This document shows positions 8,366-16,381 of a stretch of DNA of 64,000 nt, one piece after another. The stretch spans positions 1,860,001-1,924,000 of the forward strand of contig NZ_CP163435.1 of the NCBI RefSeq assembly GCF_041051975.1, read 5' to 3'. A program made the translations under genes and the position numbers. The stretch is from Streptomyces sp. R21. GTDB taxonomy: Bacteria; Actinomycetota; Actinomycetes; Streptomycetales; Streptomycetaceae. Below the pieces are notes generated by a model. The model saw only the letters and a program-made list of their open reading frames with translations, was not told where the DNA came from and searched no databases. The first letter of the stretch is position 1, and the number at the start of each line of letters is the position of its first letter.

Positions 8366-8914
8366 GTGGGCATCGGAAGGGAAATGCGCCGCCTGTGCGG
8401 CGAGTTGGTCGCGGAGCTGGAGCTCCCCGCACCCGCGGAGCCGGGCGACCTGTACGGCGCCCTGTGCGACGCCATGAGCAGACGCCGCGGCCGTCCCGTC
8501 CAGTACCGTACGGCGGTCTTCCCACCCGGCACGGCCAGCGGGCTGTGGCTCGACATGGCCGACCAGGACCTCGTCGTCATCGAGGAACGCACCGCCCCCG
8601 ACCACCAGTTGGTGATCCTCGGCCACGAGCTGTGGCACATGAAGGCCGGGCACTGCAGCCACCACGTCGAGGGCGCGGCCGTCGCGGCCCGCCTGCTCAG
8701 CGACGACGCCGACCTTCAGGCGACGGTCCTCAAGGTGGCCGCCCGCACCCGGTTCGACCTCACCGACGAGAAGGACGCCGAGAGCTTCGGCCTGCTGCTC
8801 GCCAGCAAGTGCCGTACGTGGCTTGCCGGTTCCTCACTGCGCGGTCCCGTACGACGCGACGACCTCGCCGGCCGCATCGAGGCGTCACTGGGCTATCGCG
8901 GGCCGCAGGGCTAG
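8366..8914 (+). CDS. ImmA/IrrE-family metallopeptidase
   Basis: A 182-residue protein with the zinc motif HELWH (His87, Glu88, His91) followed by MKAGHC, as in the ImmA/IrrE family of regulatory peptidases. Known members (ImmA of ICEBs1, IrrE/PprI of Deinococcus) inactivate an XRE-type repressor by site-specific cleavage in the cytoplasm. The adjacent upstream XRE gene is the natural substrate candidate. The GTG start has GGGGGAG 5-6 bp upstream; an ATG at 8384 is an alternative. No membrane segment is visible. The trigger is unknown, but the membrane protein encoded next could supply it. Confidence 0.85.
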   Translation: MGIGREMRRLCGELVAELELPAPAEPGDLYGALCDAMSRRRGRPVQYRTAVFPPGTASGLWLDMADQDLVVIEERTAPDHQLVILGHELWHMKAGHCSHHVEGAAVAARLLSDDADLQATVLKVAARTRFDLTDEKDAESFGLLLASKCRTWLAGSSLRGPVRRDDLAGRIEASLGYRGPQG

Positions 8915-8925
8915 CCGACGACGCC

Positions 8926-10128
8926 ATGGACGGGTCCAGTTACTACATACCGGCAGTCGCGATGGGGATCGCGCTCGCCTTCAAGGCGCCCGCGCTCATC
9001 CGCTCCTGGCGAGACCCACTGATGCGGTCCGTATGCGTACTGCTCGCACTGGCAGGGCTGGTGTTCGCATTCGCCGCCCCGCCGACGATCGCTGCGGTCA
9101 ACCACGTCACCGGCATCCCGAACGTCTCGGCGCCGCTCGTCTACTGTCTGCTGAGCGCGTTCAGCGCCTCCTGTCTGGTACTGATCGTCAACTGGCGCGG
9201 CGGGCCGCCAGACGTGACGCGGCGCATCTCGCGCCGCTGGATCACCGGATACGGTGCGGTGAGCGTCGCCCTGGTCCTGCTGTTTGTACTCGGCGACGCC
9301 CCGGTCGAGCATCTGCGGGACCTCGACACCTACTACGCCAACACACCCTTCATCCGCGAGATGATCATTCTGTATCTCGTGTCGCTCACCGTGGCGGGTG
9401 TCGCGATGAACGTCATGTGCTGGCGCTGGGCACTCCAGGTGCACGGCTGGCTGCGGACCGGACTTCTGATCATCGCGTTCGGCTTTATGTTCAACATCCC
9501 CTATTCGGCCACCAAGTTCATCGCCGTGGTCGCCCGCTGGAACGGCGGGGATCTGGACTATCTGAGCACCTATGTGGCGCCCGTGCTGGCCTCAGTCGGG
9601 GCCCAGGTCAGCGCAGTCGGCTTCTGTCTTCCGCTGGCCTGCCAGCGCATCGGAGACAGTTGGAGTACCTGGTCGACGTACCGTCGGCTCGGGCCACTGT
9701 GGCGCGAGTTGAGGTCCGTGTCGGCGCACCGAATCCGAACGGTGCAGATCGCCTGGTGGTCACCCGCCGAACTGCAGGTGACCCAACGGGAGTCGGACAT
9801 CCACGACGGCATGCTCAACCTGTACCCCTACTTCGACCCCAGGGTGCGCTCACGCGCCCACGAGGCGGCCCTGGCGGCGGGCTCCGACCCCGCCCAGGCG
9901 CAGGCCGAGGCCGACGCCGCGATGGTGACGGCGGCGGTACGGGCCAAGGAGTCCGACCCGGAGGGCAGGGTCATCAACTCGGCGGAGCCCACCGCCGACC
10001 CGTCCACTACGGGCCCGCGCGACCTCGTGCGGATGTCCATCGCCCTGCGTCAGTCACCCGTCGTCGCGGCCGCCCGAGAGCAGGCTCCGACCAGGTCAGA
10101 GAGCGACTTCCATGAGCAGCCCCACTAG
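8926..10128 (+). CDS. seven-helix membrane protein, MAB_1171c / DUF6545-like
   Basis: A 400-residue integral membrane protein. Seven hydrophobic helices fill about residues 5-255 (for example VAMGIALAFKAPALI, VCVLLALAGLVFAF, GLLIIAFGFMFNI), followed by a hydrophilic cytoplasmic tail of about 140 residues containing SPAELQVTQRESDIHDGM. This resembles the family NCBI names MAB_1171c putative transporter (DUF6545); no transport activity has been shown to my knowledge. The layout, seven helices plus a soluble tail, looks as much like a receptor as a transporter. It lies 11 bp after the metallopeptidase gene and its end overlaps the monooxygenase start by 17 bp, so the four genes form one operon. 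Confidence 0.8.
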   Translation: MDGSSYYIPAVAMGIALAFKAPALIRSWRDPLMRSVCVLLALAGLVFAFAAPPTIAAVNHVTGIPNVSAPLVYCLLSAFSASCLVLIVNWRGGPPDVTRRISRRWITGYGAVSVALVLLFVLGDAPVEHLRDLDTYYANTPFIREMIILYLVSLTVAGVAMNVMCWRWALQVHGWLRTGLLIIAFGFMFNIPYSATKFIAVVARWNGGDLDYLSTYVAPVLASVGAQVSAVGFCLPLACQRIGDSWSTWSTYRRLGPLWRELRSVSAHRIRTVQIAWWSPAELQVTQRESDIHDGMLNLYPYFDPRVRSRAHEAALAAGSDPAQAQAEADAAMVTAAVRAKESDPEGRVINSAEPTADPSTTGPRDLVRMSIALRQSPVVAAAREQAPTRSESDFHEQPH

Positions 10129-11563
10129 CGCCTCCAGAGGTGCGGCTTCCCGTCGGGCCGTCGTCATCGGTGGAGGGATGGCCGGCATGTTGGCCGCCGC
10201 CGCCCTGCAGGCGTACACCGACGTCACCGTCGTCGAGCGTGACACCTTGCCCGAGGGGCCCGAGCCGCGCAAGTGCCTCCCGCAGGCCCGCCACGCCCAC
10301 CTCCTCTGGTCCGGCGGCGCCGCCGCGATGGAAGACCTGCTGCCTGGGGTGACCGCCGCCTGGCTTGCTGCCGGCGCCCGGCGGATCGCGCTCCCGACAG
10401 GTCTTGTATCCCTGTCGGCGCGGGGCTGGATCCGGCGCTGGCCCGAGATGCAGTTCATGATCTCGTGCAGCCGTGACCTGCTTGACTCGGCCATCCGTCA
10501 ACAGGTCTCCAAGCAAGGGCAGATGGACGTCCTCGAAAACACGGAGCTCCTCGGCCTGGAAGGCGATGCCTCGCGGGTGACGGCCGTGCGTGTGCGAACG
10601 CCTGAGGGCACGGAGCGCGTTCTGCCGGCCGATCTCGTGGTGGACGCCTCTGGACGCGGTTCCCGGGCCTCCACCTGGTTCGACGCACTGGGCGTCCCAC
10701 AGGCACCGATGGAGGAGGTCGACTCCGGACTCGCGTACGCCAGCCGGGTCTTCCGCGCGCTGCCGGGCACAGAGGACTTCCCAGTGGTCAACGTGCAGTC
10801 GGACCCGTCGGAACCGGTGCCGGGCCAGAGCGCGACCATCGTGCCCATAGAGGGCGGGCGCTGGCTGGTCACCCTGTCAGGCACGCGAGGCGGCCAGCCG
10901 TCGGACTCCGTCGACGAGTTCGAGGCGTTCGCACGCGGGGTCAGACATCCCGTGGTGGGGGAGCTGATCGCCCGTGCGGAACCGCTGTCAGACGTCGTCA
11001 TCACCCGCAGCACAGTCAACCGGCGGCGCTTCTTCGAGAAGGTGAAGGACTGGCCCGAGGGCTTCGTCGCGATCGGCGACTCGGTCGCCACGTACAACCC
11101 CGTCTACGGCCACGGTCTCTCGGTCGCCGCGCAGGGAGCGGTGGCGCTGCGTGAACACGTGGCGGAGTACGGGCCCGCGGCGCCCGGGCTGGCGCGGCGG
11201 GTGCAGCGGGCGGTGGCGCGGCCCGTGGCGACCGCCTGGGAGTTCGCCACCAGCACGGACATCCTCTACCCGGGTGCCATCGGCAAGCAGCCGGGCCTCA
11301 TGAACAAGCTCCTGGGCCGCTACGTCAACCGCCTGATGCTCACCGCGACCGGCCGCCCGCTCGTCGCCAAGGCGTTCTTCGACGTGGTCACCCTGTCGAA
11401 GCCGGTCGCCACCTTGATCAAACCCGCCATCCTGCTCGCGGTCCTGCGCGGCCCCCGCCGCCCCCGACTCACCGAACCACCCCTGACCGACGAGGAACTC
11501 AAGACGGTCCTCGACGCCCCGGAGATCTCGGGCACGGAGGCACGAGGGTGTCCTTCTCCCTAG
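10112..11563 (+). CDS. FAD-dependent monooxygenase-like oxidoreductase
   Basis: A 483-residue flavoprotein of the para-hydroxybenzoate hydroxylase/epoxidase type. The dinucleotide-binding motif GGGMAGMLAAAALQ begins near residue 17, the middle region contains DLVVDASGRGSRAS, and the GD motif GDSVATYNPVYGHG near residue 322 closes the FAD site. The long C-terminal part after residue 400 is hydrophobic (FFDVVTLSKPVATLIKPAILLAVL) and could touch the membrane. Relatives oxidise polyketides, terpenoids or quinones. As the last gene of the XRE-metallopeptidase-membrane protein operon it may make, modify or destroy a small molecule to which the others respond; the substrate is unknown. Confidence 0.85.
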   Translation: MSSPTSASRGAASRRAVVIGGGMAGMLAAAALQAYTDVTVVERDTLPEGPEPRKCLPQARHAHLLWSGGAAAMEDLLPGVTAAWLAAGARRIALPTGLVSLSARGWIRRWPEMQFMISCSRDLLDSAIRQQVSKQGQMDVLENTELLGLEGDASRVTAVRVRTPEGTERVLPADLVVDASGRGSRASTWFDALGVPQAPMEEVDSGLAYASRVFRALPGTEDFPVVNVQSDPSEPVPGQSATIVPIEGGRWLVTLSGTRGGQPSDSVDEFEAFARGVRHPVVGELIARAEPLSDVVITRSTVNRRRFFEKVKDWPEGFVAIGDSVATYNPVYGHGLSVAAQGAVALREHVAEYGPAAPGLARRVQRAVARPVATAWEFATSTDILYPGAIGKQPGLMNKLLGRYVNRLMLTATGRPLVAKAFFDVVTLSKPVATLIKPAILLAVLRGPRRPRLTEPPLTDEELKTVLDAPEISGTEARGCPSP

Positions 11564-11576
11564 CGGACGTGTGCCG

Positions 11577-11600
11577 GGCGGCGGTCGGGTGGCCGCCGCC
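11577..11600. terminator. GC hairpin after the monooxygenase gene
   Basis: GGCGGCGG and CCGCCGCC pair around an 8-base loop, 14 bp after the monooxygenase stop and ahead of the convergent hydrolase gene. There is no T-tract, so this would be the GC-rich hairpin type common in Streptomyces. Confidence 0.45.
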
Positions 11601-11648
11601 GGGCCGTTGTGGCGGGCGCCGCCCGTCGCAGCGCGGCCCCGTCCCCGC

Positions 11649-12680
11649 TCACGTGGCGCTGCGTTCGCTCGCCTCCCGCAGGTCCCGTTCCACCGCGCGG
11701 TTCTGCGCGGTGTCGGGCCGGCCCGCGGAGGTGCCGGGGCGGCCTTCGCAGAGGAGGTCCCGCCAGTGTTCGCGGCTCCAGTCGGCGGGGGAGGTGGTGC
11801 GGGTGAACTCCTCGACCAGGGCGAGGAAGCGCGCGGGGTCGCTGTGGAAGGGGAAGTGGCCGGCGCCCTCGAAGATCTCCAGGCGGCTGCCCGGCATCGC
11901 CTCGTGCGCCCCGTAGGCGTGCCGGACCGGCACCACGCTGTCCCGGTCGCCCCAGAGCAGCATCGTGGGCATGCCCTCGGTGAGATAACAGCGGTCGAGC
12001 ATGGTGACCGCCTGGCCGCGCCAGTCGACCACGGCGCGCAGGGTGCGGATGAAGGCGCTGCGCGAGGTCGTGTCGGGCAGGGCGTCCACCAGGTTCAGGA
12101 GTTCCGGCGCGTCCAGACCGAGATCGGTGTCGAGCATCCTCATCAGCCGTAAGAACAGGCCGACCTGGATCCGCATGCCCGGCAGTTGGAGGGTGGAGAG
12201 CATGAGATGCGCGCCCGGCAGCGACACGGCCCGCAGCACCGGGTTCACCTCTCCTCCCACACCCCCCGCACTGACCAGGATCAGCCGCTCGGTGCGCTCG
12301 GGGAACTGGTAGGCGAACTGCATCGCGACGCCGCCGCCGAGCGAGTGCCCGACCAGCGTGGCGGACTCGATGCCGAGCGTGGTGAGCAGATCGCGCACCC
12401 CGTTCGCGTACGCGGCCACCGAATAGTCGGCGCGCGGCTTGTCGGAGGCGCCGTGGCCGAGCAGATCGGGGGCGATCACGGTGTGGGTGCGCGCGAGGTC
12501 GGGGATCAGATCCGCCCAGGTCGCCGAGGAGTCCCCGATGCCGTGGATGAGGACCAGGGCGGGCCCCTCCCCCGCCATGCGGTAGGCCCTGCGGTATCCG
12601 TGCACGACGCGGTAGCGCAAACTCAGCTCCCCGTCGCCCACCGAGCGCAGCCGCGGACGCCGATGCGATGCGTCGACCAT
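11649..12680 (-). CDS. alpha/beta-fold hydrolase
   Basis: A 343-residue cytoplasmic alpha/beta hydrolase. LVLIHGIGDSSATW forms the oxyanion region, GHSLGGG carries the nucleophile Ser, LLWGDRDSVVP the acid Asp and GAGHFPF the His. The closest general type is the epoxide hydrolase/haloperoxidase/meta-cleavage hydrolase group with a helical lid around residues 165-255 (VGLFLRLMRMLDTDLGLDAPEL). The substrate is unknown. The ATG (MVDASHRRP) was chosen over an upstream extension because GGAGG lies about 8 bp before it. The last about 45 residues are charged and outside the fold. It stands alone, convergent with the XRE cassette. Confidence 0.87.
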   Translation of the reverse strand: MVDASHRRPRLRSVGDGELSLRYRVVHGYRRAYRMAGEGPALVLIHGIGDSSATWADLIPDLARTHTVIAPDLLGHGASDKPRADYSVAAYANGVRDLLTTLGIESATLVGHSLGGGVAMQFAYQFPERTERLILVSAGGVGGEVNPVLRAVSLPGAHLMLSTLQLPGMRIQVGLFLRLMRMLDTDLGLDAPELLNLVDALPDTTSRSAFIRTLRAVVDWRGQAVTMLDRCYLTEGMPTMLLWGDRDSVVPVRHAYGAHEAMPGSRLEIFEGAGHFPFHSDPARFLALVEEFTRTTSPADWSREHWRDLLCEGRPGTSAGRPDTAQNRAVERDLREASERSAT

Positions 12681-12946
12681 GGCCCCACCTCCCGATTCCC
12701 GGGCCGCCCGCGGGCGGCCACCAACTCCCTTGTCCAGCCTAGGGCCCCTGTCCCACAAGGGATTTCCGTGATGTTTCGCCTCCGCTAAGCGGGCGAACCT
12801 GCACGGCCCGGAACGGGATTGTCAGTGCCGGCAGGCAAGCTGGATATGCGTCACCGCTGTGCGGGGGCGCATCCGTCATGGGTACCGCGGACACCTCGCG
12901 AATCGCATGAAGCGCAGCATGAAGCCGACCAGGGGAGAGCCGTCCG
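12681..12946. other. intergenic region between divergent genes
   Basis: No gene, RNA or convincing promoter could be recognised in this 266-bp stretch beyond the ribosome site of the small gene that follows. Confidence 0.5.
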
Positions 12947-13174
12947 ATGCCGACCGCCGTACTGACCGACCACGAGCGCGCCGCCGTGCAGGCCTACCTG
13001 CGCCTCCTGGGGACCGTCCGCGCCGCCTTCGACGGCCCACCGGACGGCCGCCGACCACCCATGGTGCCGCCCGGTGCCCTGGCCGAGGCGGAGCAGGCCC
13101 TCGCGGCGGCCGGTCTCGCGGGCAACGAGGAAGCGTTCTTCCGCCTGCTCCACACCTGGTGCCCGACGCCCTGA
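12947..13174 (+). CDS. small conserved-looking protein of unknown function
   Basis: A 75-residue protein beginning MPTAVLTDHERAAVQAYLRLLG, predicted mainly helical, ending in HTWCPTP. The frame shows strong GC preference at third positions, and GGGGAGAG stands about 8 bp before the ATG, both supporting translation. No domain is recognised and there is no signal peptide or membrane helix. It is convergent with the phosphopantetheinyl transferase gene, 7 bp away, and shares no operon with it. Confidence 0.65.
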   Translation: MPTAVLTDHERAAVQAYLRLLGTVRAAFDGPPDGRRPPMVPPGALAEAEQALAAAGLAGNEEAFFRLLHTWCPTP

Positions 13175-13181
13175 GGCACCA

Positions 13182-13889
13182 TCAGGCATGGGGCACGGTC
13201 ACGACCGTCGCCAGCAGGCTCCCCTGTACGGCCCAGCGGCCATCGAAGGAGCCGACCCGCGCTCCGCCCACCAGCGGTCCGGGGACGAGGAGTTCGGCGC
13301 GGAAGTGGCCGGAGCGGACCTCGTCCCCGGCGCCGGGACGGGCTCCGGAAGCGCGGTCGGTGAAGATCTCGATGTCCGCCTCGGAGAAGTCCAGCCACTG
13401 TCCGGTGAGGGGGAACCACGCCTTGTAGACGGACTCCTTGGCGCTGAACAGCACGCGTTCCCAGTGCACGGAGGGGTGTTCGGCGGCCAGGCCGGCCAGC
13501 CGCTCGACCTCCGTGGCGAGGACGACGGCGCCGAGGCCCTCCTCCGGGAGCCTCTCGTGCTGTTCGGCGTCGATGCCGATCGACGCCAGGTCACCGGCGC
13601 GGGCCAGCGCCGCGGCGCCGTAGCCCTGGCAGTGCGTCATGCTGCCGATCAGTCCGGCGGGCCAGCGCGGCGCTCCGAACGCGCCGCGCAGGATGGGCCC
13701 CGGGGCTACGCCGAGCTTCTCCATGGCGGCCCGGGCGCAGACGCGCACGGTGGTGAACTCGCGGCGCCGCTTCTCCACGGCCCGTGCGACGAGCGCCTCC
13801 TCCTCGGGATACAGCGTCGCGCCCTCGGGCCAGGTGTCACCGAAGGCCTCCACGGTCACGACCGACTCCGGAAGCAGTTCCGCCATCAT
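13182..13889 (-). CDS. 4'-phosphopantetheinyl transferase (Sfp/EntD type)
   Basis: A 235-residue enzyme that moves phosphopantetheine from CoA to a Ser of acyl or peptidyl carrier proteins. All three family motifs are present: WPAGLIGSMTHC (residues 77-87), GIDAE with metal ligands Asp107 and Glu109, and FSAKESVYKAW with Glu152 and Lys156. The EntD-like N-terminal motif marks it as a siderophore/antibiotic-type rather than AcpS-type enzyme, so it can activate PKS/NRPS systems encoded elsewhere; none lies in this window. The ATG preceded by GGAGGT at 8-9 bp sets the start, about 50 bp inside the end of the metallophosphoesterase gene, implying coupled translation. Confidence 0.93.
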   Translation of the reverse strand: MMAELLPESVVTVEAFGDTWPEGATLYPEEEALVARAVEKRRREFTTVRVCARAAMEKLGVAPGPILRGAFGAPRWPAGLIGSMTHCQGYGAAALARAGDLASIGIDAEQHERLPEEGLGAVVLATEVERLAGLAAEHPSVHWERVLFSAKESVYKAWFPLTGQWLDFSEADIEIFTDRASGARPGAGDEVRSGHFRAELLVPGPLVGGARVGSFDGRWAVQGSLLATVVTVPHA

Positions 13890-14745
13890 CGGCTTTGACC
13901 TCCATCGGCAGTATGCGGCGCAGCACCCCCGGGGGCCCCGGGCGGACCCGCCATTCACGGGGGTAGCCCACCGAGACCTCTTCGAAGCGGACGCCCTCGT
14001 GGCGGGTGGTCCGCGGGATGTGAAGGTGACCGTAGACCATGACCTCGGCACGGAAGCGCCGGTGCCAGTCCGCGGTCAGCCGGGTGCCGCACCACATCGC
14101 GAACTCGGGGTAGCGCAGGATGTCCGTCGGGTGCCGGTCCAGCGGGTAGTGGCCGACCAGGACCGTGGGCAGGTCGTCCGGCAGCTCGGCGAGCCGGCGT
14201 TCGGTCTCGGCGACGCGGGCCCGGCACCAGGCGTCCAGGCTCGGGTAGGGGTCGGGGTGCAGCAGGGTCTCGTCGGTGCAGACGATCCCGGTCGAGCGGG
14301 CGTAGGCCAGCCCCTCGTCCTTGGTCGCGCAGCCCGGGGGCAGGAACGAGTAGTCGTAGAGCAGGAAGAGCGGTGCGACGACGGCGGGTCCGCCCGGTCC
14401 GTCCCAGCGGGGGTAGGGGTCCTCGGGGGTGGTCACGCCCAACTCCCGGCAGACGCCCACGAGATGCTCGTAGCGCTCGACGCCGCGCAGCTGCACCTCG
14501 TCGCGCGGGTGGGTCCACAGCTCGTGGTTCCCGGGCGCCCAGATCACCTTGCGGAAGCGCTCGGCGAGCCTGCCGAGGGCCCAGCGGATGTCGGCGACGG
14601 TCTCCGCGACGTCACCGGCCACCAGAAGCCAGTCGTCGTCGGACTCGGGGCGCATCTTCTCGACGAGAGCGCGGTTCTCGGCGTATCCGATGTGCAGGTC
14701 GCTGATCGCCAGCAGGTTCCCCGGGCCGCCGGCCGTCGACTGCAC
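13837..14745 (-). CDS. calcineurin-like metallophosphoesterase
   Basis: A 302-residue cytoplasmic phosphoesterase. The metal-site motifs appear in order: SDLHIGY, AGDVAE, GNHE (APGNHELW), VGHYPL and GHLH. The GTG start (VQSTAGGPGNLL) has GGAGG 8 bp upstream; an ATG 14 codons earlier is possible. The gene runs into the phosphopantetheinyl transferase gene with a long overlap, so the two are probably co-expressed. A role in recycling a phosphopantetheine-related product (3',5'-ADP or CoA fragments) is an attractive but untested inference from that coupling. Confidence 0.87.
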   Translation of the reverse strand: MQSTAGGPGNLLAISDLHIGYAENRALVEKMRPESDDDWLLVAGDVAETVADIRWALGRLAERFRKVIWAPGNHELWTHPRDEVQLRGVERYEHLVGVCRELGVTTPEDPYPRWDGPGGPAVVAPLFLLYDYSFLPPGCATKDEGLAYARSTGIVCTDETLLHPDPYPSLDAWCRARVAETERRLAELPDDLPTVLVGHYPLDRHPTDILRYPEFAMWCGTRLTADWHRRFRAEVMVYGHLHIPRTTRHEGVRFEEVSVGYPREWRVRPGPPGVLRRILPMEVKADDGGTASGVGRDRGGLR

Positions 14746-14872
14746 TCTCGCCACCTCCGCGAACCCGACTGGGAACAACAAGAACACAAGAACACATGGC
14801 CCCGGGGAGGGACAAGAGCGATCTCGGGCACATGAACACGAGATCCGTATGTCCCTCGCACACGAGGTCCGC

Positions 14873-14895
14873 GCGTCCCTTGAACAGAGGGACGC
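14873..14895. promoter_or_regulatory. inverted repeat in the leader of the ATP-grasp gene
   Basis: GCGTCCCT pairs with AGGGACGC around a 7-base loop in the 318-bp gap between the metallophosphoesterase and ATP-grasp genes. Two copies of CACGAG(A/G)TCCG precede it. It could be an attenuator, an operator or a terminator for an unseen short transcript. Nothing else was recognised in this gap. Confidence 0.35.
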
Positions 14896-15063
14896 AGATT
14901 CCGTAACACGCGCGTAGCCGTGCGGGGGTCGCGGAGGGCCTATGATCGCCCCTACACACCCGCCACGGACGCTTGCCGCGTACGGCGGTCATGTGTACCT
15001 CCCTCTCCCCTGGCCGGGCACGGCCTGCTTCGCCGTGCCCGCGAACCGTGAAAGGTGGCTTGC

Positions 15064-16245
15064 ATGGGCTCTCGCGTACGCGTCTGGCTCAACCGCACGT
15101 ACGCGGAGAACGTGTTCTTCATGGATCAGCTGCGGAGAAATCCGCACGATCGCGCGGTCGAGATCCATGCCACGCACGGTGACGCCGACTCCCCCGTCCT
15201 GGCCGCCGCGGACACCGCCGACCTGGAGCCCGAGGGCCTGTCCCCGGCCGCCTACGTCGAGTTCGCGCTCGACCAGTGCGCGCGCCGCGGCATCGACGTG
15301 TTCGTGCCCCGGCTGCACCAGGCGGCGATCGCTGCGCACCGCGTCGAGTTCGAGGCGGTCGGTACGGCGCTGCTCGCGCCGCCGGCCGAGGCGATCGACG
15401 CCTTCGAGGACAAGGTGACGGCCTACGAGGCGGTGCAGAAGGTCGGCATCCCGGTGCCGCCGTGGTGGCGGGTGACGACCGAGGACGAACTGCTGGCCGC
15501 GGTCGAGGAGTTGGAGGCCGGCGAGTACAAGGCGTGCTTCAAGCCGGCGTCGGGTGCGGGCGGGGTGGGCTTCCGCATCATCACGCGCGCCCCCTTCTCG
15601 CTGTCCCACCTCAACGGATTCCCGAGCCCGTACGTGCCGTTGGATCTGGCCGCGCAGGCGGTGCGGGACGCCGAGGAGCCCGTCGACTGGCTGGTGATGC
15701 CGCGCCTGGAGCAGCCGGAGGTGTCGGTGGACTGCCTGACCGGGCCCGACGACCGGATCCGGATGGCGATCGCCCGCACCAAGAACGGCCGCCGGCGCGG
15801 CTTCTCGCTCCACGAGCAGTGGATCAAGCCGGCGCGGCAGCTCGCGGAGACGTTCGGGCTGCACTATCTGTCCAACATCCAGTTCCGGATGCTGGGCGAC
15901 GAGCCGGTGCTCATGGACGTCAACACCCGTCCGGCCGGCGGGCTGCACCAGCTGTCCCTCTGTGGCGTCAACGCCCCTTGGGCCGCTGTGCAGTTGGCGC
16001 TCGGCGAGGACCCGGGCGAGGTGGTTCCGCCGTTCCTGGGCACGGACTACACGGTGGTCTCGGGCCTGCGTCCGCTCCGGGCCGTGTCGCTTCCCCGGCA
16101 GCGCGCGGAGGAGACCGCCGACACGCTGCAGGACGCGTCCGCCGTGCCGCTGCCCGCGCTGCCGGCGCAGGCCACCGCGCCGGTCGGCCTCCCGACCGCG
16201 AACTCCGTCGGCGCGTCCACCGCGGAGGCGGGCGCTCCGGCCTGA
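15064..16245 (+). CDS. ATP-grasp domain protein (carbamoyl-phosphate synthase large-subunit-like)
   Basis: A 393-residue stand-alone ATP-grasp ligase. The nucleotide-binding region contains KACFKPASGAGGVGF and the metal-binding end LMDVNTRPAGG. ATP-grasp enzymes join a carboxylate to an amine or thiol through an acyl phosphate; neither substrate is evident. The N-terminal about 100 residues form the pre-ATP-grasp Rossmann-like domain (VWLNRTYAENVFFMDQLR). The ATG has AAAGG 8 bp upstream. The C-terminal about 45 residues are Pro/Ala-rich linker-like sequence. It has no obvious partner: the chitinase gene that follows has its own promoter. Confidence 0.82.
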   Translation: MGSRVRVWLNRTYAENVFFMDQLRRNPHDRAVEIHATHGDADSPVLAAADTADLEPEGLSPAAYVEFALDQCARRGIDVFVPRLHQAAIAAHRVEFEAVGTALLAPPAEAIDAFEDKVTAYEAVQKVGIPVPPWWRVTTEDELLAAVEELEAGEYKACFKPASGAGGVGFRIITRAPFSLSHLNGFPSPYVPLDLAAQAVRDAEEPVDWLVMPRLEQPEVSVDCLTGPDDRIRMAIARTKNGRRRGFSLHEQWIKPARQLAETFGLHYLSNIQFRMLGDEPVLMDVNTRPAGGLHQLSLCGVNAPWAAVQLALGEDPGEVVPPFLGTDYTVVSGLRPLRAVSLPRQRAEETADTLQDASAVPLPALPAQATAPVGLPTANSVGASTAEAGAPA

Positions 16246-16269
16246 CCCGGCCCACCCTCACCACTTCAC

Positions 16270-16285
16270 ACCGGTCTGGACCAAT
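16270..16285. promoter_or_regulatory. DasR-like operator (dre), distal copy
   Basis: ACCGGTCTGGACCAAT matches 13 of 16 positions of the DasR consensus A(G/C)TGGTCTAGACCA(G/C)T. DasR is the GlcNAc-responsive GntR repressor of chitinolytic genes in Streptomyces. The site lies about 15 bp upstream of a TTGACA hexamer (16300-16305) in front of the chitinase-like gene. Confidence 0.7.
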
Positions 16286-16310
16286 CGACGCACAGCATCT
16301 TGACAGCGCG

Positions 16311-16326
16311 ATTGGTCCATACCAAC
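16311..16326. promoter_or_regulatory. DasR-like operator (dre), proximal copy
   Basis: ATTGGTCCATACCAAC matches 11 of 16 dre positions, with the core TGGTC...ACCA intact. It begins 6 bp after the TTGACA hexamer and covers the spacer and expected -10 region, so a bound repressor would block RNA polymerase. Its centre is 41 bp (about four helical turns) from the distal copy. Confidence 0.65.
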
Positions 16327-16381
16327 TTGGTTGCGCACTCTTCGGCACTCCCGAACACCCCCATTTCTCCAGGGAGATCGC

